A stretch of 64,000 nucleotides of DNA from Erythrobacter sp. NAP1 (GTDB lineage: Bacteria; Pseudomonadota; Alphaproteobacteria; Sphingomonadales; Sphingomonadaceae). The position numbers and the translations under genes were made by a program. Shown piece after piece: positions 45,221-54,034 of this stretch (positions are counted from its first letter, which is position 1; each line of letters starts with the position of its first letter). The stretch spans positions 3,017,468-3,081,467 of the forward strand of contig NZ_CH672390.1 of assembly GCF_000152865.1 (NCBI RefSeq), read 5' to 3'. The notes beneath the pieces were generated by a model. That model saw only the letters and a list, made by a program, of their open reading frames with translations. It searched no databases and was not told where the DNA came from.

Positions 45221-46066
45221 CTAGGGCCGACCGTTGAATTGGTTGAAGTATTCGTTGTCCGCATCAAGCACCATCGAGGAGTTTCCTTCCCCATTGATGA
45301 AAGTCTGGCGATAGCTCTCCATGGCCCGGTAGAAATCGTAGAAATCCGGGTCCTTGCCGTAGGCATCTGCGTAGGTGCTGGCCGCATCTGCATCGGCTTC
45401 GGCGCGGATGATCTGCGCGTTCTTGCGACCTTGTGCACGGATCGTCTCGGCCTGCTCCTGCCGGTCCGAGATCATCCGGGTGAAGGCAGCTTCAAGCGGA
45501 GTGCCTTCGGGAAGGTCGGCCGCCTTGATGCGCACGTCGATGATCTGCACGCCATATTCGCGCGCCTGTTCGTCGAGGATGTCGCGGATGTTGGTCATTG
45601 CCGTACCGCGATCTGCCGTGAGCAGGCTTGCAAAGGTGCGGCGGCCCAGTTCCTGGCGCAGCACCGAGGTCAGGATCGGCGACAGCTGCGTCAGCAGACG
45701 CGCTTCGTCGCCTGCACGTTCCACCATCGTCACCGGCTGGATGATCCGGAAGCGCGCATAGGCGTTCACCTGAAGGCGCTGCTGGTCGCTGGTGAGAACC
45801 TGCTGGTTGTCCATGTCGAGATCGAGCACGCGGCGTTCGACCATCTGCACCCGGTCGATGAACGGGATGCGATACCAGAAGCCTGCGCCGGTCTGACCAT
45901 AAGGGTCTTCAGGCGTGTACATGTTGACGATCTCGCGCGGTTCACCCGTACGGATGATTACGGCCTGCTTGGTTTCGGGCGTCACGAATAGCGTCGAGGC
46001 GGCACCGATCAGGACCAAGGCCACCGCGATGATGGCGATTTTATACTGGTTCCAGACGTTCTGCAT
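45221..46066 (-). CDS. hflC: Protease modulator HflC
   Basis: HflC is the SPFH/band-7 partner of HflK; together they form a membrane cage that controls FtsH. The 281-residue product has an N-terminal membrane helix (YKIAIIAVALVLIGAASTLF) and the HflC body with KQAVIIRTGEPREIVN, QMVERRVLDLDMDNQQVLTS, EYGVQIIDVRIKAADLPEG and AEADADAASTYADAYGKDPD. ATG 46066 lies one base after the hflK stop. Length is near the usual 290-330. Confidence 0.95.
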   Translation of the reverse strand: MQNVWNQYKIAIIAVALVLIGAASTLFVTPETKQAVIIRTGEPREIVNMYTPEDPYGQTGAGFWYRIPFIDRVQMVERRVLDLDMDNQQVLTSDQQRLQVNAYARFRIIQPVTMVERAGDEARLLTQLSPILTSVLRQELGRRTFASLLTADRGTAMTNIRDILDEQAREYGVQIIDVRIKAADLPEGTPLEAAFTRMISDRQEQAETIRAQGRKNAQIIRAEADADAASTYADAYGKDPDFYDFYRAMESYRQTFINGEGNSSMVLDADNEYFNQFNGRP

Positions 46067-46067
46067 C

Positions 46068-47210
46068 TTACTGGCCTCCCGTTGGCGTTGCAGGCTGGGC
46101 GGCGCTTGAACGACCCCGCTCAACTTCACGCAAGGGGATGTAAGGCGTTACGCCATCGGCATCGATCACCGTCTTGTCGGTACGCGAAAGCACGGCTTCC
46201 ATTGTCTCGTAATAGAGGCGGCGGCGCGTCACTTCGGGCGCAAGCGCATATTCCGAATAGATCTGGTTGAACGCTTCGGCGTCACCTTCGGCGCGGGCGA
46301 GCACCTGCTGCGCATAACGGCGCGCACGGTTCAGTTCACGCTCGGCATCCTGCTGTGCGGCAAGGACGTCGTTGAAGGCCTCAACCACGCTTTCGGGCGG
46401 GTCGGTCTTGTCGATTTCGATACCCTGCACCGCGATGCCTGCGCCGTAACCGTCGAGGATCGACTGCATGCGCATGCGCACGTTCTCCTGGATGTCTGCG
46501 CGCCCTTCACCCGAGATCACCGAATCAAGCGTCTTTTCAGCAACCGATGAACGCATCGCTGTTTCCGCCGCTTCGCGCACGGTTTCGATCGGGTCGGCAA
46601 GCTGGAACTGGAACAGGGTCAGGTCCTTGATGTTCCAGCGGATCGAATAGCTGAGGTCGACGAGGTTTTGGTCGCCCGTGAGGATCAGCTTGGTCGGAAC
46701 TTCCTCGGTCCGGATTTCGATCACGTTTTCGGTTTCGACCACGCTGATCGGATAAGGATAGGACCAGTTGGTACCCGGCCCGTAGCTGCCGACATACTTG
46801 CCGCCAAAGCGGGTGACAGTGGCCGCTTCGCCCGGCTGAACGAAGTGAACGCTCGACATGATGACCCACAGGCCAAGCGCCGCTGCGATGAGGACCGGAA
46901 CCCAGCTTCCGCCGCCGGGGCGTTCGGGCAGCTTGATGCCGCCACCGCCGCCAGCGCGGCGCGGGCCTTCGGGGCCGCGGTTCTTGAAGATGTCTTCGAT
47001 GGAGGCTGAACGGCGGCCGCCGCTCTTGTCTCCGCCCTTCCCGCCGGGAAGCCAAGGATTGCGCGGGCCGTCGGAGCCACCACCGGTTGGCGTATCACCG
47101 CCATCCGAGCCATCATCTCCACCCGATCCACCGCCTGAGCCACCCCAGGGATTTTTCTTTCCCGCCATCGCAAGGCCAAATTGCTTTTTAAAGCCGTCAA
47201 ACATTCGCAT
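46068..47210 (-). CDS. hflK: FtsH protease activity modulator HflK
   Basis: The 380-residue product has a Gly/Arg-rich cytoplasmic N-terminus (residues 1-90 with GGGSGGGDDGSDGG repeats, typical of HflK), a membrane helix near residue 100 (LIAAALGLWVIMSSVHFV), and the band-7 domain with VVETENVIEIRTEEVPTKLI and DLSYSIRWNIKDLTLFQFQL. Later GYGAGIAVQGIEIDKTDPPE is an HflK block. ATG 47210 follows an AAGGA ribosome binding site; ATG 47204 is an equally good alternative. It forms an operon with hflC and is divergent from mrp. Confidence 0.95.
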   Translation of the reverse strand: MRMFDGFKKQFGLAMAGKKNPWGGSGGGSGGDDGSDGGDTPTGGGSDGPRNPWLPGGKGGDKSGGRRSASIEDIFKNRGPEGPRRAGGGGGIKLPERPGGGSWVPVLIAAALGLWVIMSSVHFVQPGEAATVTRFGGKYVGSYGPGTNWSYPYPISVVETENVIEIRTEEVPTKLILTGDQNLVDLSYSIRWNIKDLTLFQFQLADPIETVREAAETAMRSSVAEKTLDSVISGEGRADIQENVRMRMQSILDGYGAGIAVQGIEIDKTDPPESVVEAFNDVLAAQQDAERELNRARRYAQQVLARAEGDAEAFNQIYSEYALAPEVTRRRLYYETMEAVLSRTDKTVIDADGVTPYIPLREVERGRSSAAQPATPTGGQ

Positions 47211-47304
47211 GCATTCCTTATAGGAACGCCTTTTGGGGAAAAACAGGGGTTGGCGCTTCGATTTTGGTGTTAGGGGCGATTTTGGTGATAGAGGCCGATG
47301 CAAT

Positions 47305-48306
47305 ATGTCTGACGATCCAAAACCTTCTGCGAACCCTGCCGACGACGAAGCGCGCCTGCGCGCGGCTCTGCCGATCGAGATCCACGGGCGCCTGCGCTCG
47401 CTGCGCCTGAAGGACGGGCGAGCTATCGTTGTTGCCGAGGCAGGAGACCTTGGCGCGAAGGCTCGCGAAGAGCTTGAAGGGCTGATCGAGAACGAAATCA
47501 GCAAGCTGGATGACGTCGAGACGGTGCATGTCGCGCTGATCGCGGATCGCCGCCGCCGGATGATTATAGCTGTCGGGTCGGGCAAGGGCGGCGTCGGCAA
47601 ATCAACTCTCACCACCAATCTCGCGGTCGCGCTGGCGCGAAAAGGCCGCAAGGTCGGTGTGATCGACGGCGACGTCTACGGCCCTTCGCAACAGCGCCTG
47701 CTCGCAACCGACCGCGCAAAGCCGCTTACGCAAGGCGACAAGCTGGTCCCGGTCGATAGCCCGCACGGGGTGAAGGTGCTCTCGATGGGGCACCTCGTCC
47801 CTCCTGGAAAGGCGCTTGCATGGCGCGGACCGATGGCGGGCAAGGCGCTGGGCCAGCTGGTCGATGCAGCGTGGGGCGATACCGAGCTTCTCCTGATCGA
47901 CTTGCCGCCGGGAACGGGCGACGTGCAGATTTCGATGATGGCCGACAGCAAGCCCGATGGCGCGGTGCTGGTCTCAACCCCGCAGGACCTCGCGCTGCTC
48001 GATGCGGCGCGCGCCGGGCAATTGTTCGAGGATGGCGAGGTGCCGATCATCGGACTGGTCGAGAACATGGCAGGCTACGAATGCCCGCATTGCGGCGAGG
48101 TCTCCGATCCTTTCGGCCAGGGCGGGGTGGAAAAGTTCGCCGACGCGCTCAAGATCCCGTTCCTTGGCCGCATTCCGCTCACCATCGACACCCGGATTGC
48201 AGGCGATGCGGGCAAACCTCCTGCTGCCGGTGACGATGAGGGCGCTGCGCCGTTCATGGCTGTGGCTGACAAGCTAGATCGCTGGCTGACCAACGGAGCG
48301 ATCTGA
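47305..48306 (+). CDS. mrp: Mrp/NBP35 family iron-sulfur cluster carrier (ApbC)
   Basis: Mrp is a P-loop ATPase that carries [4Fe-4S] clusters to apoproteins. The 333-residue product has a short DUF59-like N-domain, Walker A GSGKGGVGKS at residues 91-100, the DGDVYGPSQQRLL block, DLPPGTGDVQISM (Walker B region), and the cluster-binding CPHC in YECPHCGEVSDPFGQ. Start ATG 47305 (in-frame TTG upstream rejected). It is followed five bases later by a molybdopterin oxidoreductase gene, which might need Fe-S partners. Confidence 0.95.
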   Translation: MSDDPKPSANPADDEARLRAALPIEIHGRLRSLRLKDGRAIVVAEAGDLGAKAREELEGLIENEISKLDDVETVHVALIADRRRRMIIAVGSGKGGVGKSTLTTNLAVALARKGRKVGVIDGDVYGPSQQRLLATDRAKPLTQGDKLVPVDSPHGVKVLSMGHLVPPGKALAWRGPMAGKALGQLVDAAWGDTELLLIDLPPGTGDVQISMMADSKPDGAVLVSTPQDLALLDAARAGQLFEDGEVPIIGLVENMAGYECPHCGEVSDPFGQGGVEKFADALKIPFLGRIPLTIDTRIAGDAGKPPAAGDDEGAAPFMAVADKLDRWLTNGAI

Positions 48307-48310
48307 CGCG

Positions 48311-50596
48311 ATGCAGGTGACCCGCCGCGGCCTTGTGACCGGCGCTGCCGTTGGCGGCGGGTTGCTGGTTGCGTGGTGGTTCCTGCCGCGCAATTACGCG
48401 AACCCGCTAGAGCCGGCGAGCGGCGAGCATCTGTTCGGCGCGTGGATCAAGATTGCCGAGGATGGCGTCGTCTCGGTCGCGGTGCCTCAGCTTGAGATGG
48501 GGCAGGGTGTTACGACGCTGATCCCGCAGATCGTTGCGCAGGAGTTGGGTGCAGACTGGCGGCAGGTTGCGGTGGAGCCAGCACCGGTCGCCTCGGCCTA
48601 TCCCAACGTACCGCTTGCAGAGCGCTGGGCGGAGCTGTGGGACCCGGTATCGGTTGGCGTTTCCGAGACCACCGACGACATGCTTGCGCAGCGTTTTGCA
48701 AGGGCGCAGCGGTTCACCGCGACCGCCGATGGCACCTCGCTCGCCGCCTACGAGGCTCCCGCCCGCGAAGCCGCAGCGGCCGCTCGTGCGATGCTGGCGC
48801 TCGAAGCGGCGGATCGCTGGGGCGTTGCCTGGGAAGAATGCCAGGTCGTGAGCGGCATCGTCAGCCACGGTGATAAAAGCGCCACCTTCGGTGAGCTTGC
48901 AGGCGGCGCCGCCGATCAGTCTCCGCCCGATCCCCCTCCGCTACGACCCGAAGCCCCGAGCGACAATCCGCCTCCCGGCAGCCTGCCAGACGATGTCAGC
49001 GCAATTCCGCAGTTTCCGCGCATTGACCTGCCCTCCAAGGTCGACGGCTCGTACCGCTTTGCTGCCGATGTGCGCTTACCCGGCATGGTCTACGCCGCGA
49101 TCCGACACGGGCCCAACAATGGCAGCGAGCTGACCGGCTTCAACGAGGCGGCCGCCGAGGGCATCAGCGGGATCGTTGGCGCGGTGCGGCACAAGCGCTG
49201 GCTCGCCGTGGCGGCGACAACGTGGTGGAGCGCCCAGCGCGCGCTGGAGGCGATGGCCCCGCAATTCACGGTCAGCTACCCTGTCGACAGCGCCGATATC
49301 GAAGCCCGGATCGAGACGCTGCTTCGCTCGGGCGACAGCTATCTCGTGGCCGAAACCGGCTTTGGCGAAGAGGGCATGACCCGCGTCGACACCGCGCGAC
49401 GCTACGATGTCGAGCCCGCCCATGCCGCCCCGGTCGAAACCGCGAGCGCGGCGGCGCGCTGGTCGGGCGGGCGGCTCGAACTCTGGATTGCAAGCCAGGC
49501 CCCCGAACAGGCTCGTAAGGCGGCGGCAAAAGCGGTCGGCATCTCGCCCGAGGACGTCGCACTCTACCCCATGCCCGCAGGCGGCAGCTTCGATGCGCGG
49601 CTTGAGCATGAACACGCTATCGAAATCGCGCACATCGCAAAAGAGCTTGGCCGCCCGGTCCAGCTGACATGGCCACGCCGCGATGAACTCATCCGGTCGC
49701 GCCCCCGCGCGCCCGCAGGCGTGCTGATCGGAGCGCAATTGGCCGAGGGTGGACAGGGTTCGATCGACGCGATGCGGGTGCGCGTTGCTTGCCAGCCGTC
49801 GAGCCACGAATTCGGCCGTCGCCTGTTCGGCAACCTCATCCCATCCGCCGCGATCCGCGACACGACCGGCCAGAAGGACGAACTCGCGCTCGAAGGGGCT
49901 GTACCGCCTTACGATTTGCCGAGCGTCAGTGTGCACCATGTACCGGTTGAAACGGGCTACCCCGCCGGGCGCGTGCGCGGCAATGCGCACCAGGTCAGCG
50001 CCTTCGCAATCGAAAGCTTCATCGACGAAGTCGCGGCCGAGAACAATCGCGAGCCGCTGTCCTACCGCATGAGCATGCTTGGCGGTGATATCAGGCTTGC
50101 CGCCTGCCTCCAGCGCGCCGCTTCGATGGCCGAGTGGGATGGCGGCGTAAACCAGAGCGGACAGGGTCTCGCCTGTCACCGCATCGGCGATGCGGAAACG
50201 GGCGCGCGCATCGCCTGTGTGGCCACCGCGCGGCGCGGAGAAGGCGGAGTGCGCGTTGCGCGGCTTTCGGCAGCGGTCGATATCGGGCGGATCGTCAATA
50301 TCGACATCGCCCGCCAGCAGATCGAAGGCGGCCTCATGTTCGGCATCGGCATTGCGCTTGGCAACGCGCTGCGAATGCGCGGCGGCCTTCCGGCGAGCTT
50401 CGACTACGCCGATCTCGGATTGCCTCGGCTTGCCGATTGCCCCGAGATCGATGTCGATTTCCTCCCCAGTGAAGCCGCGCCTGCCGATCCGGGCGAACTG
50501 GGCACGGTGGTTGCCCCTCCGGCGATTGCCAATGCCCTGTTTTCCGCTACAGGGTTGCGACTTCGCCGCTTGCCCCTACTTTCAAGCGGACTGTAA
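48311..50596 (+). CDS. Molybdopterin-binding oxidoreductase subunit, isoquinoline 1-oxidoreductase beta type
   Basis: The 761-residue protein resembles the large (Mo-binding) subunit of isoquinoline 1-oxidoreductase or aldehyde oxidase. A TAT-like leader is present (TRRGLVTGAAVGGGLLVAWW), then DGVVSVAVPQLEMGQGVTTL, where GQG binds the cofactor, and the C-terminal GELGTVVAPPAIANALFSAT. The usual small [2Fe-2S] subunit is not adjacent, so electron acceptor and partners are unknown. It lies directly after mrp and just upstream of hemH. A second, related gene ends this window at 62417-64000. Confidence 0.82.
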   Translation: MQVTRRGLVTGAAVGGGLLVAWWFLPRNYANPLEPASGEHLFGAWIKIAEDGVVSVAVPQLEMGQGVTTLIPQIVAQELGADWRQVAVEPAPVASAYPNVPLAERWAELWDPVSVGVSETTDDMLAQRFARAQRFTATADGTSLAAYEAPAREAAAAARAMLALEAADRWGVAWEECQVVSGIVSHGDKSATFGELAGGAADQSPPDPPPLRPEAPSDNPPPGSLPDDVSAIPQFPRIDLPSKVDGSYRFAADVRLPGMVYAAIRHGPNNGSELTGFNEAAAEGISGIVGAVRHKRWLAVAATTWWSAQRALEAMAPQFTVSYPVDSADIEARIETLLRSGDSYLVAETGFGEEGMTRVDTARRYDVEPAHAAPVETASAAARWSGGRLELWIASQAPEQARKAAAKAVGISPEDVALYPMPAGGSFDARLEHEHAIEIAHIAKELGRPVQLTWPRRDELIRSRPRAPAGVLIGAQLAEGGQGSIDAMRVRVACQPSSHEFGRRLFGNLIPSAAIRDTTGQKDELALEGAVPPYDLPSVSVHHVPVETGYPAGRVRGNAHQVSAFAIESFIDEVAAENNREPLSYRMSMLGGDIRLAACLQRAASMAEWDGGVNQSGQGLACHRIGDAETGARIACVATARRGEGGVRVARLSAAVDIGRIVNIDIARQQIEGGLMFGIGIALGNALRMRGGLPASFDYADLGLPRLADCPEIDVDFLPSEAAPADPGELGTVVAPPAIANALFSATGLRLRRLPLLSSGL

Positions 50597-50695
50597 AAAT
50601 CTGACACCATGGCGTGCGGGATCGCGTCTGCCTCCACGGGCTGGACGAGAACGTATATGGGCTCGGCACGAGAATTAAGGCGATACCCGCGAAAC

Positions 50696-51730
50696 ATGAC
50701 CTGGCAAAAGCAGCACCTTCCTAACGATCACCCGCCCGTATCGAGCGGCTCAATCGGCGTGCTGCTGGTCAATCTGGGCACGCCCGATGGCCCTGATGCA
50801 GGTTCGGTGAAGCGCTATCTCAAGCAATTCCTGTCCGACCGGCGGGTGATCGAGATACCGGCTATCGCGTGGCAGCCGATCCTGCGCGGCATAATCCTCA
50901 ACACAAGGCCGCAGAAAAGCGCGCAAGCCTATTCCAAGATATGGACCGACCGCGGGTCGCCGTTGGCGGACATCACCGCTCGTCAGGCCGAGGCGATTGC
51001 CGATGATTTCGGCGAGAACGTAATCGTCGACTATGCGATGCGTTACGGCCAGCCCTCGATCGAAAAACGGCTCAAAGAGCTGACCGAAAAGGGCTGCGAT
51101 CGCATCCTGATCGCGCCGATGTATCCGCAATATTGTGCCGCCACGACCGCGACCGTTTTCGATGAGGTCGCCCGCGTGCTGCGCGAAATGCGCTGGCAAC
51201 CCGCGCTACGGTTCCTGCCGCCTTATCACGACGATGACCTTTACCTCACCGCGCTCGCTGACGATCTGACGCGGCAGGTGAATGCGCTCTCGTTCAAGCC
51301 CGAGACGATGCTGCTGAGCTTTCACGGCATGCCTCAACGCACGCTTGAGCGCGGCGATCCCTATCACTGCCACTGCCACAAGAGCGCACGCCTTCTACGC
51401 GAACGGCTTGAAACCCGGCCCGAATTCGAGGGGGTGGAGTTCAAGACCACTTTCCAGTCGCGCTTTGGCCCGGCGCAGTGGCTTGAACCTGCCACCGACG
51501 ATACGCTTATCGAGGAAGGCGAAAAGGGCACCAAGCGTCTCGTTGTTGCAGCCCCCGGCTTTGCTGCCGATTGCGTCGAGACGCTTGAGGAACTGGCGCT
51601 CGAAGGGCGCGACGAATTTCTCGAGGCGGGGGGCGAGCAATATGCGGTGCTCGACTGCCTCAACGTATCGCAATCGGGCGTTGTCATGCTCGATGCGATG
51701 ATCCGGCGAGAACTATCGGGCTGGATCTGA
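50696..51730 (+). CDS. hemH: Ferrochelatase
   Basis: HemH inserts Fe2+ into protoporphyrin IX, the last step of heme synthesis. The 344-residue product has IGVLLVNLGTPDGPDAGSVK at the N-terminus, DRILIAPMYPQYCAATTATV, and the catalytic signature LLSFHGMPQRTLERGDPYHC (His near the end of strand). The C-terminal FAADCVETLEELALEGRDEF is also conserved. ATG 50696 gives the standard length; an in-frame ATG at 50609 overlaps the upstream gene's end and has no domain support. Confidence 0.95.
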   Translation: MTWQKQHLPNDHPPVSSGSIGVLLVNLGTPDGPDAGSVKRYLKQFLSDRRVIEIPAIAWQPILRGIILNTRPQKSAQAYSKIWTDRGSPLADITARQAEAIADDFGENVIVDYAMRYGQPSIEKRLKELTEKGCDRILIAPMYPQYCAATTATVFDEVARVLREMRWQPALRFLPPYHDDDLYLTALADDLTRQVNALSFKPETMLLSFHGMPQRTLERGDPYHCHCHKSARLLRERLETRPEFEGVEFKTTFQSRFGPAQWLEPATDDTLIEEGEKGTKRLVVAAPGFAADCVETLEELALEGRDEFLEAGGEQYAVLDCLNVSQSGVVMLDAMIRRELSGWI

Positions 51731-51779
51731 GCGCGGCCACGCGAATGGGCGGATCGGTCCTATCAGGTTAAGTGCACGT

Positions 51780-51801
51780 CTATTTACACTGTGGTAAGTA
51801 G
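51780..51801. promoter_or_regulatory. Palindromic site upstream of the P450 gene
   Basis: CTATTTAC (51780-51787) and GTAAGTAG (51794-51801) form inverted 8-base arms with 7 matches and a 6-base spacer. The site lies 51 bases upstream of the P450 start. The TTAC-N6-GTAA core resembles operator half-sites of TetR/MarR-type regulators. No regulator gene is adjacent. Confidence 0.35.
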
Positions 51802-51851
51802 CACATAGCATACCGACCGACCTTACCTGCCCAATACCGGAGCCGCCACTG

Positions 51852-53279
51852 ATGGCAACGCTTGCCAAATCGCCCGAAGACAACACCACCCAAGAAGCTG
51901 CGAGCGAAGAAGCCGCGCCAAAGCACTGGTCCGAAGGCGTGCCCGAAGATGACGCGCTCGATCACATTCCGGGCGAAAAAGGCTGGCCGCTGGTTGGCAA
52001 CACTTTCCGCACGCTTGCCGACCCGCACGCTTTCACCAGCTACATGGTTGAAAACTATGGCAAGGTGTACAAGACCCACGCATTCGGCGGCTGGAACGTC
52101 GCGCTGATCGGGGCTGAGGCGAACGAGCTTGTCCTGTTCAACAAGGACAAGATCTTCTCCTCCGAACAGGGCTGGGGCCCGGTGCTCGACCAGCTGTTTC
52201 CGCGCGGGCTGATGCTGCTCGACTTCGATCACCACCGGATCGACCGCCGCGCGCTTTCGATCGCGTTCAAGCCGGGTCCGATGCGCCATTATGCGGGCTC
52301 ATTGAACTCGGGTATCTCGCGCGAAGTCGCGAAGTGGGAAGGGGAGATGAAATTCTACCCCGCGATCAAGTCGCTCACCCTCGACCTTGCTGCCGACAGC
52401 TTTCTCGGCATTCCGTGGGGGCCCGAAGCCGACGCGATCAACACAGCCTTTGTCGACATGGTGCAGGCCAGCGTCGCGCCCGTGCGCAGCCCGCTGCCCT
52501 TCACCAAGATGAAAAAGGGCGTCGACGGGCGCAAGTTCATGGTCGAGTTCCTCACTGCCGAAACGATTAGGCGGCGCAAGGAAGGCGGCGGACAGGACAT
52601 GTTCAGCCAGTTCGCGACCGCGACCCGCGAAGATGGCGAGTTGCTGCCCGTTGATGAAGTTGTCGACCACATGAGCTTTCTGCTGATGGCCGCGCACGAT
52701 ACGATTACCTCGTCGGCGACCTCGCTGATCTACTATCTCGCGATCAATCCCGAATGGCAGGAAAAGCTGCGCGAGGAAATCGTCGCGGTGACCGGCGGCC
52801 CTGATGGCGACGGCAATCCGCGTCCGCTCGACTACGACGATCTCGGAAAGCTTGAGCTGACTGACATGGCCTTCAAGGAAGCTCTGCGGATGATGCCGCC
52901 GGTTCCCTCGATGCCGCGCCGCGCGCTTAAGAGCTTCGAGTTCGGTGGCTACCGCATCCCGGCGGGCACACATGTCGGAATCAACATCTACTGGACGCAT
53001 TATTCGGACGAATACTGGGACGATCCGCAGACTTTCGACCCGATGCGCTTCACGCCCGAAAAGGTGAAGGCGCGGCACAAATACGCATGGGTGCCCTTTG
53101 GCGGCGGCGCGCATATGTGCCTCGGCCTGCACTTTGCCTACATGCAGGTGAAGGTGCTGATGGCGCAGCTGCTGCAACGTTATCGCATCGAAGCGCCCGA
53201 AGGCTACGCGCCCGACTGGCAACCCTGGCCGATCCCGCAGCCCAAGGACGGCCTGAAGGTCACCTTCAAGCCGCTGTGA
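51852..53279 (+). CDS. Cytochrome P450
   Basis: The 475-residue protein is a P450 monooxygenase. The heme-binding loop is PFGGGAHMCLGLHFAYMQVK (Cys thiolate), the K-helix EXXR is in FKEALRMMPP, and the I-helix proton-relay segment is LLMAAHDTITSSATSLIYYL. N-terminal GWPLVGNTFRTLADPHAFTS and LMLLDFDHHRIDRRALSIAF suggest relation to the CYP120/CYP26-like group, which act on retinoids or related terpenoids; that link is tentative. The gene has no adjacent ferredoxin, but a palindromic site lies at 51780-51801. Confidence 0.93.
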   Translation: MATLAKSPEDNTTQEAASEEAAPKHWSEGVPEDDALDHIPGEKGWPLVGNTFRTLADPHAFTSYMVENYGKVYKTHAFGGWNVALIGAEANELVLFNKDKIFSSEQGWGPVLDQLFPRGLMLLDFDHHRIDRRALSIAFKPGPMRHYAGSLNSGISREVAKWEGEMKFYPAIKSLTLDLAADSFLGIPWGPEADAINTAFVDMVQASVAPVRSPLPFTKMKKGVDGRKFMVEFLTAETIRRRKEGGGQDMFSQFATATREDGELLPVDEVVDHMSFLLMAAHDTITSSATSLIYYLAINPEWQEKLREEIVAVTGGPDGDGNPRPLDYDDLGKLELTDMAFKEALRMMPPVPSMPRRALKSFEFGGYRIPAGTHVGINIYWTHYSDEYWDDPQTFDPMRFTPEKVKARHKYAWVPFGGGAHMCLGLHFAYMQVKVLMAQLLQRYRIEAPEGYAPDWQPWPIPQPKDGLKVTFKPL

Positions 53280-53322
53280 CGGTTTAGCTTTCGTGCAGCG
53301 AATGCGGCGCAAATCAGCTCGC

Positions 53323-53784
53323 ATGACAGCGCGAAACCGGTTCTTCGCCATGGGCGTCGCCTTTGTCGCAGCCGTGGCGGCAGCACCCGTCAGCGCGCAG
53401 GATTTGCCTGAGATCGGCGAAGGGCAATGCTTTTATGCCGATCGCTACGCCCCGCTCCTTGCTGAAGGCGTGTTCTTCGTAGATTGCGATTCTGTTCGCA
53501 TTGAGCGCGCGGGCGATAATGTCGTATTTAGCTTCATCGACACCGGCCGCAGGTTTGCTGTGGGGTTTCGAACACAACCGGACGGTGAGAGGTGGAAAAT
53601 CCTTGAAACCCGTCAGCAAGATCGCCGTTGGCGCCCAGCGATCGGGATGTGCGAGCTGTTTCGCCGCGACGGCGAAATCAGCGTGGTAACCTGTGTTACC
53701 ATGAGAGGCATCGTTCGATACGCAGCGAATTTCGAAGTGGGAAGAGGTGTCAGCTCCCGCCTTCAGCCGGACTTTCCGAATTAG
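53323..53784 (+). CDS. Hypothetical exported protein
   Basis: The 153-residue product has a signal peptide (NRFFAMGVAFVAAVAAAPVS, ending near ASAQ) and a small, all-beta-looking mature domain with several Cys residues (GQCFYADRYAPL, FVDCDSVRIERAGD, MCELFRRDG, VTCVTMRG). The four cysteines could form two disulfides. I do not recognise a family. In-frame GTG 53293 is possible. It is convergent with the SDHAF4-like gene. Confidence 0.6.
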   Translation: MTARNRFFAMGVAFVAAVAAAPVSAQDLPEIGEGQCFYADRYAPLLAEGVFFVDCDSVRIERAGDNVVFSFIDTGRRFAVGFRTQPDGERWKILETRQQDRRWRPAIGMCELFRRDGEISVVTCVTMRGIVRYAANFEVGRGVSSRLQPDFPN

Positions 53785-53803
53785 GCCGCGCTAGCGTCTT
53801 TAG

Positions 53804-53974
53804 TCAGAAATCCCAGGCGATGCCGTTCTTTTCCCAGTCGCCATAGCGGGTGGGAGAGATCTCGCGCGGTTCGTCCTTCATCGGATCGACGGCTTTCGGC
53901 TCGGGCGGCGGATCGTTGGTCCAGTGCGCGGGCTTCTGGAAGTCTTTTGCGGTCTTGGATTTTTCCTGAGTCAT
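53804..53974 (-). CDS. SDHAF4-like succinate dehydrogenase assembly factor (DUF1674)
   Basis: The 56-residue protein has the DUF1674/SDHAF4 core: KDFQKPAHWTNDPPPEPKAV at the start and the C-terminal EISPTRYGDWEKNGIAWDF. In eukaryotes SDHAF4 chaperones flavinylated SdhA; the conserved RYGDWE...G...DF motif is shared with alphaproteobacterial homologues. It is divergent from rsmB, with start codons 60 bases apart. Length is typical (50-100). Confidence 0.85.
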   Translation of the reverse strand: MTQEKSKTAKDFQKPAHWTNDPPPEPKAVDPMKDEPREISPTRYGDWEKNGIAWDF

Positions 53975-54034
53975 ACACTCATAGATACGCACAAGCTGGC
54001 GCATGGTTTCAAGTCCCGTTAGGGGCTTGTCGCA

